From Lysinibacillus alkalisoli (GTDB taxonomy: Bacteria; Bacillota; Bacilli; Bacillales_A; Planococcaceae): a stretch of 64,000 bases of DNA. Location: positions 124,001 through 188,000 of the forward strand of contig NZ_BMJT01000004.1 of the NCBI RefSeq assembly GCF_014643595.1, written 5' to 3'. The translations under genes were made by a program, and so were the position numbers. The number at the start of each line of letters is the position of its first letter. The first letter of the stretch is position 1. Under the pieces are notes generated by a model. The model was not told where the DNA came from. It ran no database searches and was given only the letters and a program-made list of their open reading frames with translations. Shown piece by piece: positions 1 to 8,652 of this stretch.

Positions 1-25
1 TTTGTCATAAAAGAGGAGAATCAGC

Positions 26-493
26 ATGGGTATTAGTGTTCCAGTGCTACCCACAATCAGTACAACCTTTATTGTTATTAGTGCGGTATTAGTAGCTATT
101 GGGTGGGGGCTTATTGTTAAAGGAAAAGTAGAGGCGCATCGTAAAGTAATGATGGCTGCTGGAGTGGCAGCGTTAATCTTCTTTATTATATATGCTTCAC
201 GTACGATATTTATAGGTAATACAGCATTTGGTGGGCCGGATGATTTGAAAAAGTACTACACGTTTTTCTTAATCTTCCATATTACTTTAGCCACTTCGGG
301 AGCTGTATTTGGCATTGTTAGTTTATTATCAGGTTTTAAAAATAATTTAAAGTTACACCGTCGCATTGGACCAATTACAAGTATTATTTGGTTTTTCGTA
401 GCTATTACAGGCGTCGCTGTTTACTCCTTATTATATGTGTTATACACTGGTGGAGAAACAACATCTGTCATCAAAGCGATATTAGGTACGTAA
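26..493 (+). CDS. ctaM: DUF420 membrane protein, CtaM-like (cytochrome oxidase maturation)
   Basis: A 155-residue integral membrane protein with four strongly hydrophobic segments (roughly residues 8-30, 40-60, 80-103 and 118-142) joined by short charged loops. This is the size and layout of the DUF420 family. In Staphylococcus the family member CtaM is needed to mature the aa3-type haem-copper oxidase, and in Bacillus DUF420 genes lie beside the cta oxidase genes. The next genes correspond to B. subtilis ylbC onward, so this gene sits where the end of a cta cluster is expected. An AGAGGAG ribosome binding site precedes the ATG. It is followed by a terminator shared with convergent yugN. Family placement is fairly sure; the precise role is inferred from homologues. 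Confidence 0.8.
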   Translation: MGISVPVLPTISTTFIVISAVLVAIGWGLIVKGKVEAHRKVMMAAGVAALIFFIIYASRTIFIGNTAFGGPDDLKKYYTFFLIFHITLATSGAVFGIVSLLSGFKNNLKLHRRIGPITSIIWFFVAITGVAVYSLLYVLYTGGETTSVIKAILGT

Positions 494-496
494 ATA

Positions 497-535
497 AAAA
501 AGACGATAAGCAAATGCCTATCGTCTTTTACTTTT
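497..535. terminator. Bidirectional Rho-independent terminator between ctaM and yugN
   Basis: The arms AAAAGACGATA and TATCGTCTTTT flank a ten-base loop, with A and T runs on either side, so the hairpin works for both convergent genes. It ends right at the yugN stop codon. Confidence 0.85.
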
Positions 536-902
536 ATTGTGCTGTGATACCCATCTCAGCGAAATCTTTTTGTACGTTTGCTAACAGCTCTTCGCATTTT
601 TTCACTAAGTGAGTTGGGAAAACTTCGTCTTCACCATATTCTACACCATGTGGATAGTAGTATTTACCGATTACAGGTTTTAAAATGCAAAGTTCAGCAT
701 TGTGTGCACCAACATCGCCAGATTTAGCATAAGTGAACACACGTAAGTAATAACGACCTTCGCGTACATCAAAACGACGGTCAAAAGTTTTACGGTCATA
801 GTCCCACGCACCTGTGCACTCAAGTCCTTGACGTGCCATAATATCTTCAACTAGGTTTTGTGGTGCAACTATATCTTCAAGTTTTGTGTTTTCAATATAC
901 AT
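534..902 (-). CDS. yugN: YugN-like family protein
   Basis: A 122-residue soluble acidic protein resembling the YugN-like family, which has no established biochemical role. The start is the ATG at 902, because AGGAGG lies eight bases upstream and the upstream extension encodes an implausible leader. The middle is rich in aromatic and charged residues (YDRKTFDRRFDVREGRYYLRV) typical of this family. It is convergent with the ctaM-like gene and divergent from ylbC across a 146-bp promoter region. In B. subtilis yugN is elsewhere on the chromosome; its presence here is a local arrangement. Family assignment rests on recall of the motif, so it is moderate. Confidence 0.7.
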   Translation of the reverse strand: MYIENTKLEDIVAPQNLVEDIMARQGLECTGAWDYDRKTFDRRFDVREGRYYLRVFTYAKSGDVGAHNAELCILKPVIGKYYYPHGVEYGEDEVFPTHLVKKCEELLANVQKDFAEMGITAQ

Positions 903-972
903 GATATAATCCTCCTTCAGCTTTTCGTACAAATAATATACGCTCATTTTTATAATAGAGCAAAAATGCCTT

Positions 973-1018
973 TGTTGCAATGGCAACATTGTGTCAAGAG
1001 CGGTACAATTGCTATAAT
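973..1018 (+). promoter_or_regulatory. ylbC promoter with an upstream inverted repeat
   Basis: TTGTGT (989-994) and TATAAT (1013-1018) are 18 bp apart, a good sigma-A promoter for ylbC. Directly upstream is the inverted repeat TGTTGC-aatg-GCAACA (973-988), which lies between the divergent yugN and ylbC genes and touches the -35 box, the usual place for an operator. On the reverse strand TTGCTC-17-TATATT could serve yugN. Confidence 0.55.
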
Positions 1019-1048
1019 GAAGGGGATAAGAGAAAGGGAGGATTTTGA

Positions 1049-2113
1049 GTGAAGGCTTTATTTCGCATCTTATTAATTATGACAATTGCAACTTTCATTT
1101 TTTATAAATACTCACAAAACAAAGAGCAACCTCCTGTGCAAGATCAAGCACCTACACTCGAAATGCAAATTCATGCTAGCACAGCTTTACCACGTCCTAA
1201 AGAGGGTGTTTCAACATTGATTGGTAAAGATGAAGCAACTTTAATCGAACAATATGGAGAGCCTATTCGTAAAGAACCTTCAGCGTATCGTTATGAGTGG
1301 TGGGTGTATAATAAGAACCCAGATGAGTTTATGATGGTGGCCCTTTTAGATAAAGAAGTTAAACAAGTATTTGTAGCAGGTAGGGAGGTAGCTACCGCAC
1401 CTTTTGAGATAAATTCTACGTTAGAAGAGGTGTACCGTACGACGATCATTGAGCCAGAAGTGATGCTTTCAGTAGAGGACACTTTATATACGTTTGCTTT
1501 AACAGATGACGATTTATCTGAACGTTTATTGGTAAAGTTTGAAGATGTCGTAGCTCAAATTTTTGTGAATACAAAAAATAAAGTGACAGGTATCCGTTTT
1601 TTTGATTATGAAACGTTAGTGAAGTTGCATCCATATGACATCACTTATTTTGATACAATTGTTGATCGACCTCGAACAAAGTTAGCCTTAAAAGGCGATG
1701 TAACGAAAGCTGTTAATAAACAAATTTTAGACTTGGTAAATTTACAGCGGCATTATAAAAAACAGAAGCCCTTAAAGAAAAATGAGATCTTGATGCAATT
1801 GGCTACCATGCATAGTGAAGAAATGGTAGAAGAAAACTATTTTGAAAAAGAATCCCCAACATTAGGTAATATTGAAGAACGTACAAAATCTTTTGGTTAT
1901 CAAGCGGAAGAAGTAGATGAAGTAATCGGAGAGTTAATGCTAGACCCCATTGAATTAGTGCATGCTTGGTTAAACGATGAAGAACAACAAAAGATTTTGC
2001 TAGAAGGTACCTTTACACACACAGGTATTGGCTGTGAGCAAGATAAGTGTACACAAATTGTAGCTAAGCCAATTACTATACCTAGAGAGCCTTCACCTGT
2101 TGAACTCAAATAA
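1049..2113 (+). CDS. ylbC: YlbC-like exported CAP-domain protein
   Basis: 354 residues, starting at GTG (1049) with GGGAGGA six bases upstream. An N-terminal uncleaved signal anchor (residues 4-20) puts the rest outside the membrane. Residues about 55-200 match the CAP-associated N-terminal domain (IGKDEATLIEQYGEP, then WWVYN), and residues about 225-340 form a CAP/SCP-like domain (LQRHYKKQKPL, MHSEEM, SPTLGNIEER, FTHTGIG). This two-domain order is that of B. subtilis YlbC. Of the canonical CAP pocket only H255 is clear. The second His, the GENI-type Glu region and the GHR segment are replaced, so metal binding may be lost. C329 and C334 could form a disulfide. The function of the family is unknown. 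Confidence 0.8.
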   Translation: MKALFRILLIMTIATFIFYKYSQNKEQPPVQDQAPTLEMQIHASTALPRPKEGVSTLIGKDEATLIEQYGEPIRKEPSAYRYEWWVYNKNPDEFMMVALLDKEVKQVFVAGREVATAPFEINSTLEEVYRTTIIEPEVMLSVEDTLYTFALTDDDLSERLLVKFEDVVAQIFVNTKNKVTGIRFFDYETLVKLHPYDITYFDTIVDRPRTKLALKGDVTKAVNKQILDLVNLQRHYKKQKPLKKNEILMQLATMHSEEMVEENYFEKESPTLGNIEERTKSFGYQAEEVDEVIGELMLDPIELVHAWLNDEEQQKILLEGTFTHTGIGCEQDKCTQIVAKPITIPREPSPVELK

Positions 2114-2156
2114 GTCACTTCGATACTCTTGATTAGAGTAAGAAGTGACTTTTTAT
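2112..2156. terminator. Bidirectional terminator between ylbC and the thioesterase gene
   Basis: Two nested stems, AAGTCACTT/AAGTGACTT and TACTCT/AGAGTA, are followed by a T run; an A run on the other side serves the convergent gene. Confidence 0.85.
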
Positions 2157-2641
2157 TACGTTCTTTTATCGATGACAAAGAAAGTGGCAGAAGATGTGGC
2201 AAGGCGTCTTTGATAGCTATCCTCAATCGTACATTGCATCACAAATGTCTTATTCCCACGGTGGATAAAAGTACCTTTGGCATATAAGATTGGGGCTGTT
2301 GTTGTAGCAATATAATTCATTGTTAAATTAGTTGTGACTACATTTTTACCTAAAGGGGCAGCGCGTGAAGCTAACCCTCCCATAGCAGCATCAGCAATTG
2401 TAGCAAGAATACCGCCATGCGGTACTTGAATACTATTTTGAATTAAAAGAGAATTTGGAATACTGATGATGCTATGATCTGCGTAAAATTCGCCGTGCAT
2501 ATGCAAGGTGGCATTAATATAGCGCGTATACTCCCATTGTTGTTTAGCATTAATCCCTTGTAAAAAATGCGTAATAGCTGTGACATCGTCTTTGGAAGCA
2601 TTTTTGGCAACGACTGTCCATAATTTTTCTAAGTCTTTCAT
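2156..2641 (-). CDS. PaaI-type hotdog-fold thioesterase
   Basis: A 161-residue protein of the hotdog superfamily, PaaI/YdiI-like acyl-CoA thioesterases. The signature is the HGGILATIADAAMGGLA segment near residues 86-102, forming the central helix, followed by the TTNLTMNYIATTTAPIL strand region. These enzymes hydrolyse acyl- or aryl-CoA thioesters in the cytoplasm; the substrate cannot be told from sequence. The ATG has AAAGGAGAG upstream. It is not part of the B. subtilis ylb order, so it is a lineage-specific insertion between ylbC and ylbF, transcribed convergently to ylbC. Codon use is like its neighbours, giving no sign of recent transfer. Confidence 0.85.
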   Translation of the reverse strand: MKDLEKLWTVVAKNASKDDVTAITHFLQGINAKQQWEYTRYINATLHMHGEFYADHSIISIPNSLLIQNSIQVPHGGILATIADAAMGGLASRAAPLGKNVVTTNLTMNYIATTTAPILYAKGTFIHRGNKTFVMQCTIEDSYQRRLATSSATFFVIDKRT

Positions 2642-2720
2642 AAGGTGCTCTCCTTTCTACACAAATTTACTGATAACATATCACATTTTTGGTATGATAA
2701 ATAGGATGGGAGGCATTATT

Positions 2721-3170
2721 ATGATGATGACATCGGAGTGGGTTTCTGTTTTGGATGAGGTAGATGAATTAATTGAGATGATTAAACAATCTGAATTAGC
2801 CCAAGTATTAGCAGAAGCTCAACAAGCCGTTTATAACGATGAAACACTCGTTGCACAAATACGTGCATTTCAATATACAAAAGAACAATATGAGGATGTA
2901 CAGCGTTTTGGTAAGTACCACCCTGATTATCAAAAGATTATGAAGGATATTCGCACACAAAAACGTGCGTTAGATTTACATGATAAGGTAGCCCAGTTGC
3001 GACTGGCTGAAAATGATTTTCAAGATTTATTAGATGAGATGAGCTTATTAATAGGGCAAAGTGTATCGCAGGCTGTGAAGGTGCCTGTGAGTAATCCGCT
3101 CTTAAATCACGCAAATAATGGCTGTGGCTCAGGTTGTGGCTCGGGTGGAAGCTGTTCATGTGCAGTATAA
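2721..3170 (+). CDS. ylbF: YlbF/RicF, subunit of the Y-complex (RNA processing regulator)
   Basis: 149 residues, the same length as B. subtilis YlbF, from the ATG at 2721 with GGGAGG eight bases upstream; two further ATGs follow in frame. The helical DUF964-type core (residues ~8-120) is followed by a Cys- and Gly-rich tail holding four cysteines in the last 20 residues (CGSGCGSGGSCSC). In B. subtilis RicF joins RicA (YmcA) and RicT (YaaT) in a complex carrying iron-sulfur clusters that assists RNase Y in mRNA maturation and affects competence, biofilm and sporulation. Cys residues of this kind are cluster ligands there. Since the sporulation genes of this locus are gone, the RNA-processing role is the likely reason it is kept. 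Confidence 0.9.
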   Translation: MMMTSEWVSVLDEVDELIEMIKQSELAQVLAEAQQAVYNDETLVAQIRAFQYTKEQYEDVQRFGKYHPDYQKIMKDIRTQKRALDLHDKVAQLRLAENDFQDLLDEMSLLIGQSVSQAVKVPVSNPLLNHANNGCGSGCGSGGSCSCAV

Positions 3171-3209
3171 AAGAAGTTGACAAGTAAAATACTTGTCAAC
3201 TTCTTTTTA
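3171..3209. terminator. Bidirectional terminator between ylbF and the GDPD gene
   Basis: A near-perfect hairpin (AAGAAGTTGACAAGTA with TACTTGTCAACTTCTT, three-base loop) flanked by A and T runs. It serves both convergent genes. Confidence 0.9.
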
Positions 3210-4115
3210 TTGTTTATATTGTTCAAATAAAACTTGAGCAATGTCTGGACGATCTGTAACAATACCTTTAGCACCGATGCGGATTAAACGATTCATTGTA
3301 ACTAAATCATTCACATCCCAGAAATGTACAGGTACATTTAAGTTGTGTAAAAAATGAATAAATTTTGGTGAATCAAGTGATACAACACCAGACTTTGCAG
3401 GCACTTGGAATACGTCTGCAGAAGGATTATACAGGTGACCAAACTGGCTTGTGAAAGCTGTTACGGCTTTACGTACTTCAGTTTCGCTAGCGCCTAAAGC
3501 GACACGGTCTTGAGCGTATAAATTAAAACGTTCAATTTGCTCATTATAGAAGCTAGTGACAATCACACGATCTTGAACATCCGTTTCTTCAATTAAACGC
3601 CATAGTTTTGAAGGAATTAAACTACCTTCATAAGTATCAGGAGCATCTTTAATATCAATATTGATGATTTGTTCAGGGAACTTTTCAAACACTTCACGCA
3701 AAGTAATAGCATCTACTTGCTTATCGCGGAATGAATGATTGCCTTCTAAATCTTCGAAGTTATAGCCATGCTTAAACGCCTTAATTTCATCTAGTGTAAG
3801 GTCGGCTACTAAACCTACACCATTTGTTGTACGATCTACTGATGCGTCATGGAATACAAGAATCTCTTCATCTTTTGTAAGACGAATGTCAAGTTCTAAT
3901 CCATCTACTCCAAGGTTTACAGCATTCTCAAATGCTTGTAACGTGTTTTCAGGTGCTAAGTGTGCACCACCACGGTGTGCAAATACAAGCGGTTTTTTGT
4001 TTTGAACAACAGCTTTACCTACGCGTTGTTGTGGTTTTGCAATCGCTTTTGTACCTGCCCAAGCTGCTGCGCTTGCTGCTGCAACAGCTAAGGCGATTTT
4101 AGTTTTCTTACCCAT
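3207..4115 (-). CDS. Glycerophosphodiester phosphodiesterase, membrane-anchored or exported
   Basis: 302 residues from the ATG at 4115, which has AAGGAGG upstream; an in-frame ATG at 4148 lacks a site. Residues 5-26 are a hydrophobic Ala-rich signal or anchor (KKTKIALAVAAASAAAWAG), so the enzyme probably acts outside the cytoplasm. The GDPD TIM-barrel motifs are intact: AHRGG with H47-R48, ENT with E56-N57, E74 and D76 in LELDIRLT, and H89-D90 in FHD. These are the catalytic and metal-binding residues that hydrolyse glycerophosphodiesters to glycerol-3-phosphate and an alcohol. It could scavenge phosphate or act on teichoic acid fragments. It is not part of the conserved ylb order and stands as a single convergent gene. 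Confidence 0.9.
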   Translation of the reverse strand: MGKKTKIALAVAAASAAAWAGTKAIAKPQQRVGKAVVQNKKPLVFAHRGGAHLAPENTLQAFENAVNLGVDGLELDIRLTKDEEILVFHDASVDRTTNGVGLVADLTLDEIKAFKHGYNFEDLEGNHSFRDKQVDAITLREVFEKFPEQIINIDIKDAPDTYEGSLIPSKLWRLIEETDVQDRVIVTSFYNEQIERFNLYAQDRVALGASETEVRKAVTAFTSQFGHLYNPSADVFQVPAKSGVVSLDSPKFIHFLHNLNVPVHFWDVNDLVTMNRLIRIGAKGIVTDRPDIAQVLFEQYKQ

Positions 4116-4305
4116 GATAATCCTCCTTAAAAGTGAAGTTACATTCATACTACTACAACATAGCTAAATATTGCGAGAAGAAAATACATGCAATATTTGC
4201 CATCATATCTATTATAACGGAAAAAGCCGTGAACAGTAAGCTAAACGCTGTTGCTATCAAAAACGCTCATATGTTATGCTTATTGAAAGAAAAGAGGGAG
4301 TTAAA

Positions 4306-4578
4306 ATGAAGGAAAGACAAGGGATTATCGTCTATTTATATCAACTAAAACATGCTAAATCTTTACGTAAATATGGAAACATTCACTATATTTCACGCAA
4401 ACAAAAGTATGTTGTAATTTATATGAATCAAGCAGATTTAGAAGAAACGATACAAAAAGTACAACGTTTACCATTTGTAAAAGAAGTCGTACCTTCGTAT
4501 CGTCCATTTTTAAATACGGTATTTGAAAATGCTAAACCTGATAAAGCTAAAGAATACGATTATAAAATTGGTTTATAA
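4306..4578 (+). CDS. ylbG: YlbG family protein (UPF0298)
   Basis: 90 residues, the length of B. subtilis YlbG. The ATG at 4306 follows GAGGGAG by six bases, which decides it over the ATG at 4276. The family pattern [19 protein letters not shown], then [12 protein letters not shown] and [15 protein letters not shown], is clear. The function is unknown; the gene keeps its place between ylbF and rsmD across Bacillales. Its last six bases overlap the end of the convergent gene at 4573-4947, and no terminator lies between them. Confidence 0.9.
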   Translation: MKERQGIIVYLYQLKHAKSLRKYGNIHYISRKQKYVVIYMNQADLEETIQKVQRLPFVKEVVPSYRPFLNTVFENAKPDKAKEYDYKIGL

Positions 4579-4947
4579 ATGTGGAATGTAGTGGTGCATA
4601 CGTAAAATACCGATTAAATATTGATAGTATAGAGAAGTTTCATTAAAATCAGTCGATTTTTTCACTTCAATAGTAACAGGTTTTCGCTGTAATTTATGGA
4701 CAGCATCAATGAATAATTGTGTGCGCTTGGAAGGTTTTGCCTCATTAAAAGGGATGCCTTCTCGACAAATATAAATCGGCATAAATTTACTATCCAAAGC
4801 AGGTTTAAAGGCTACAGCCAAAGAAACTTTTTCGTCAGCTTTAAAAATAAAAGCTTGGTGGAAACGAGTTTCGTTTGTATCAATTAATGTGAGTAATTCG
4901 TATACATCACCATAGCCATTCCCTAGTTCAATAAATTGTTGAATCAT
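4573..4947 (-). CDS. DUF7147-like small protein, function unknown
   Basis: 124 residues from the ATG at 4947, which has AAAGGA ten bases upstream; a GTG at 4956 sits too close to that site. The start ([19 protein letters not shown]) resembles small Bacillales proteins that databases have sometimes labelled methylthioribose kinase, a name I consider unsupported because no kinase motif is present. It looks like an alpha/beta protein with a conserved Gly-Tyr-Gly-Asp motif near residue 10. It is convergent with ylbG and overlaps its stop codon, and divergent from the gene at 5003. I offer no function. Confidence 0.65.
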   Translation of the reverse strand: MIQQFIELGNGYGDVYELLTLIDTNETRFHQAFIFKADEKVSLAVAFKPALDSKFMPIYICREGIPFNEAKPSKRTQLFIDAVHKLQRKPVTIEVKKSTDFNETSLYYQYLIGILRMHHYIPHL

Positions 4948-5002
4948 TTTTAACACATCCTTTCAAAAATATATCGTAACATGTTGCAGGAGGAACAGGC
5001 AT

Positions 5003-6418
5003 ATGAAATTTGCAGTTGGATTTTTTGCAGTGTTAGCAAGCTTGATTGGTGGCATGTTGTTTTTTCAATATCAAACCTATTCTACAGACTTAGAGCTTGG
5101 TAATGGCAATTTCTATTATTCACAAGAAATTGAAATTGTGTACCGTGATAACAGCCTAGATATTAGGCATCATTTTAAAGGGCTACCTAATCAACGTGTT
5201 GATTTAATATGGCCTGAAAACATACATAATCCAGATTGCCTGATTTCAGGCAAAAATAGTTGTAATCGAATTGATGAAGACTTAACACATATGAAAGTAG
5301 GCGAGACAAAAACGCAATCGGTATCATACGTGATCCCAATCGATGGCGGGTTAAGCCAAACGAAACTTTTAAAGAATATCTTTGCTACTTTAAAAAATGG
5401 TGAAGTATCTTATTCCGTTGTACATATTTCAACAGACAAAGCATTATCCGGCAGTTGGATATCAGGTTTACCTTTAGTTGGCGAGCAGCAATTATCCCTT
5501 GTGAATAATGTGATGTTTAGTGGTGAGGGCCCAGTCAATCAATTGTATTGGACTGTTAATCCTATGGCTATGCAAAAACAAACAGCTCATTATACAATTT
5601 ATGGGAACGAAACGCCCACACCAGCCTTTTTAGCATCCATTGATGGAGTCGTGAAAGAAAAAGGACATTTGGCAATTGTAAAAGATGGTAATTTCATTAA
5701 TGAAGAAACGAATGAGTTTTTATTTTTACAAGCCTATGATGTAGATACTATTGAGAATCAAATTATTATTAAACAAATTAAGCAACAATACAATATGAAA
5801 AAAGCACCTGCATGGTTGCAGGATATTATTGTAACAATAAATGCAAATAAAACCATTGGTAGTGATAAAGCGCAACAAGTATTAGCACAATTAAAAGAAG
5901 AAACTACGGATGCGCAATATGATGACTTTGCCAAACATATCCGTGATTTGAAGGGTGAGACAATTACATTAGCTATCATGGATGAGCAATTAGAAGCTGT
6001 CTTTGGTATGCCCACACATTATTTTGAACAAAATGATGCCTCTGAAACGGTATTCCCACTGTTGTTTAGTGATGAGCGTGCGGTTTATGTAAATGACTTT
6101 GAAAAAGAGGATGTAAAAGTTATTATAAAAGATGAACATATTTACTATACAGCTGATACTTTATTAACCCATTTAGGGTACTCTGCCGAAGAAGGCGATA
6201 AAGGCTATTATGTAAATAATGAGCAAAATGCGTATCGCTTCCCTCGTTTACCAGGGTTCTACGTTCATAATCAGACGCGTCACGACGTTAAATCAGAGCC
6301 TATTATTAAAGTGGCAGATCAATATTTGATTGAGGAGTCATGGTTGCAACGTATTTTTAATATTGAACTCGAAAAAAATGAAGGGAGTATTCGCATTCAT
6401 TCAAATGAAGGAAAGTAA
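5003..6418 (+). CDS. Unrecognised exported, membrane-anchored protein
   Basis: 471 residues with AGGAGG nine bases before the ATG. Residues 4-21 are a hydrophobic signal anchor without a lipobox, so residues from about 25 on lie outside the cell. Residues 35-200 look beta-rich. They contain the only two cysteines, C79 and C87, close enough to form a disulfide. Residues ~250-345 are helical and charged. The last ~100 residues (YYTADTLLTHLGYS, then YLIEESWLQRIFNIELE) resemble the small repeat of copper amine oxidase N-terminal-like 'stalk' domains that anchor proteins near the wall. I do not recognise the whole. It sits nine bases upstream of rsmD and may be co-transcribed with rsmD and coaD. 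It is not part of the B. subtilis order. Confidence 0.75.
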   Translation: MKFAVGFFAVLASLIGGMLFFQYQTYSTDLELGNGNFYYSQEIEIVYRDNSLDIRHHFKGLPNQRVDLIWPENIHNPDCLISGKNSCNRIDEDLTHMKVGETKTQSVSYVIPIDGGLSQTKLLKNIFATLKNGEVSYSVVHISTDKALSGSWISGLPLVGEQQLSLVNNVMFSGEGPVNQLYWTVNPMAMQKQTAHYTIYGNETPTPAFLASIDGVVKEKGHLAIVKDGNFINEETNEFLFLQAYDVDTIENQIIIKQIKQQYNMKKAPAWLQDIIVTINANKTIGSDKAQQVLAQLKEETTDAQYDDFAKHIRDLKGETITLAIMDEQLEAVFGMPTHYFEQNDASETVFPLLFSDERAVYVNDFEKEDVKVIIKDEHIYYTADTLLTHLGYSAEEGDKGYYVNNEQNAYRFPRLPGFYVHNQTRHDVKSEPIIKVADQYLIEESWLQRIFNIELEKNEGSIRIHSNEGK

Positions 6419-6427
6419 GGTGGATTT

Positions 6428-7476
<1,049 letters not shown>

Positions 7477-7482
7477 GGATAC

Positions 7483-7521
7483 AAGCGATACTCGATAAAG
7501 ACAGAGTATCGCTTTTGTTTT
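7483..7521 (+). terminator. Terminator after coaD
   Basis: AAGCGATACTC (7483-7493) pairs with GAGTATCGCTT (7504-7514), followed by TTTGTTTTTT. Confidence 0.9.
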
Positions 7522-7571
7522 TTGACAAAGTAGCGTGCTAAAATAAGAAGCAGTGTAAAGGAGGGATGACA

Positions 7572-8615
7572 ATGAAACGCTGGTTATATTGGGCAATGTT
7601 CTTTGTCTTTTTGATTGTTATTAATTTTTATCGCTTAGATAGTTATATTATGCAACCAGGTAGTGCTTATGATGTGTCAGAGTTTATTGAAGTGAAAGAC
7701 GCAAAACCGTATGAAGGTACACTTAATTTAATGACGATTGCACAAAGGCAAGCTACGCCTGTTACATATGCATGGGCTTTAATGAGCTCTACACAAGAAA
7801 TTTTAGATGTAGGTCGTGTACGTCATCCTGATGAAGATGAGGATGAGTATGAGATGCGTCAACAAAAATTAATGCAAGACTCCCAAGCCAATGCGATTAT
7901 CTCGGCTTTTCGTTATTTAAATAAGCCTGTGGAGGAAAAATTTAAAGGCGTATATTTAGTGCAAGTTGTAAAAAATGGTGCGGCAGATGGCAAGTTACAA
8001 GCGGGTGACCAATTAACAGCCATTGATCGCAAGCCAATTACAAGTATGGATATGCTTCAAACATATTTAAAGCCAAAACAATTAGGCGATGAAGTAAAAG
8101 TGACATATGAGCGTGATGGTGCGGAACATACAACCACGATTTTATTACAAAAAATCCCTGGCGATAAGGCGCAACGTATAGGGCTTGGCGTGAGCTTTAT
8201 GGAGTCGTTAGAAGTTGTTACAGAGCCAGACGTTAAAGTTGAAGCTGGCGCTATAGGTGGCCCTTCAGCGGGGTTAATGTTTACTCTAGGTATTATTAAT
8301 GCATTGAGTGCAGATGATATTACAAAAGGTTACCAAGTAGCAGGAACAGGAACAATTGATGCGGAAGGTAATGTAGGGCGTATCGGTGGCGCTAAGCAAA
8401 AAGTAATCGCAGCTGACCACGATGGTATGGAAATCTTCTTTGCGTTAGATGCCCCATTAGAACCTGAGTATAAAAAGGCTTTTCCTGATGCTGTCACAAA
8501 TTATGAGGAAGCTGTAGCGACGGCGAAAAAAATTAAAACAGACATGAAAATTGTGCCTGTACAGACACTACAAGATGCTATCGATTACTTAGCCCAACTA
8601 CCTCATAAAAAATAA
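7572..8615 (+). CDS. ylbL: YlbL-type PDZ-Lon serine protease
   Basis: 347 residues from the ATG at 7572, six bases after GGAGGG; the ATG at 7566 overlaps that site. An N-terminal transmembrane anchor (residues 4-20) is followed by a PDZ domain (about 120-195, GVYLVQVV then LQAGDQLTAIDRKPI) and a Lon-type protease domain. The catalytic dyad is S232 in GGPSAGLMF and K277 in GGAKQKV, with the spacing seen in B. subtilis YlbL. That protein is a membrane protease that degrades the cell-division inhibitor YneA after DNA damage; streptococcal SepM is related. The protease domain faces outward. ylbJ and ylbK, which precede ylbL in B. subtilis, are absent here. Confidence 0.94.
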   Translation: MKRWLYWAMFFVFLIVINFYRLDSYIMQPGSAYDVSEFIEVKDAKPYEGTLNLMTIAQRQATPVTYAWALMSSTQEILDVGRVRHPDEDEDEYEMRQQKLMQDSQANAIISAFRYLNKPVEEKFKGVYLVQVVKNGAADGKLQAGDQLTAIDRKPITSMDMLQTYLKPKQLGDEVKVTYERDGAEHTTTILLQKIPGDKAQRIGLGVSFMESLEVVTEPDVKVEAGAIGGPSAGLMFTLGIINALSADDITKGYQVAGTGTIDAEGNVGRIGGAKQKVIAADHDGMEIFFALDAPLEPEYKKAFPDAVTNYEEAVATAKKIKTDMKIVPVQTLQDAIDYLAQLPHKK

Positions 8616-8617
8616 GC

Positions 8618-8652
8618 GAACACCCATTCATAAGCGGATGGGTGTTCTTTTA
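8618..8652. terminator. Bidirectional terminator between ylbL and tmcAL
   Basis: GAACACCCAT and ATGGGTGTTC form the stem, with an A run upstream and T run downstream. The tmcAL stop codon lies inside it. Confidence 0.9.

Noticed and set aside
388-612. A 74-codon forward frame overlapping ctaM and yugN
   Set aside because: It runs through a clear terminator hairpin and into the reverse-strand gene, with no binding site.
7522-7550. TTGACA at 7522 as a ylbL promoter
   Set aside because: A perfect -35 is present, but the only decent -10 (TAAAAT) is 11 bp away. I do not list it as a promoter, although ylbL probably starts near here.
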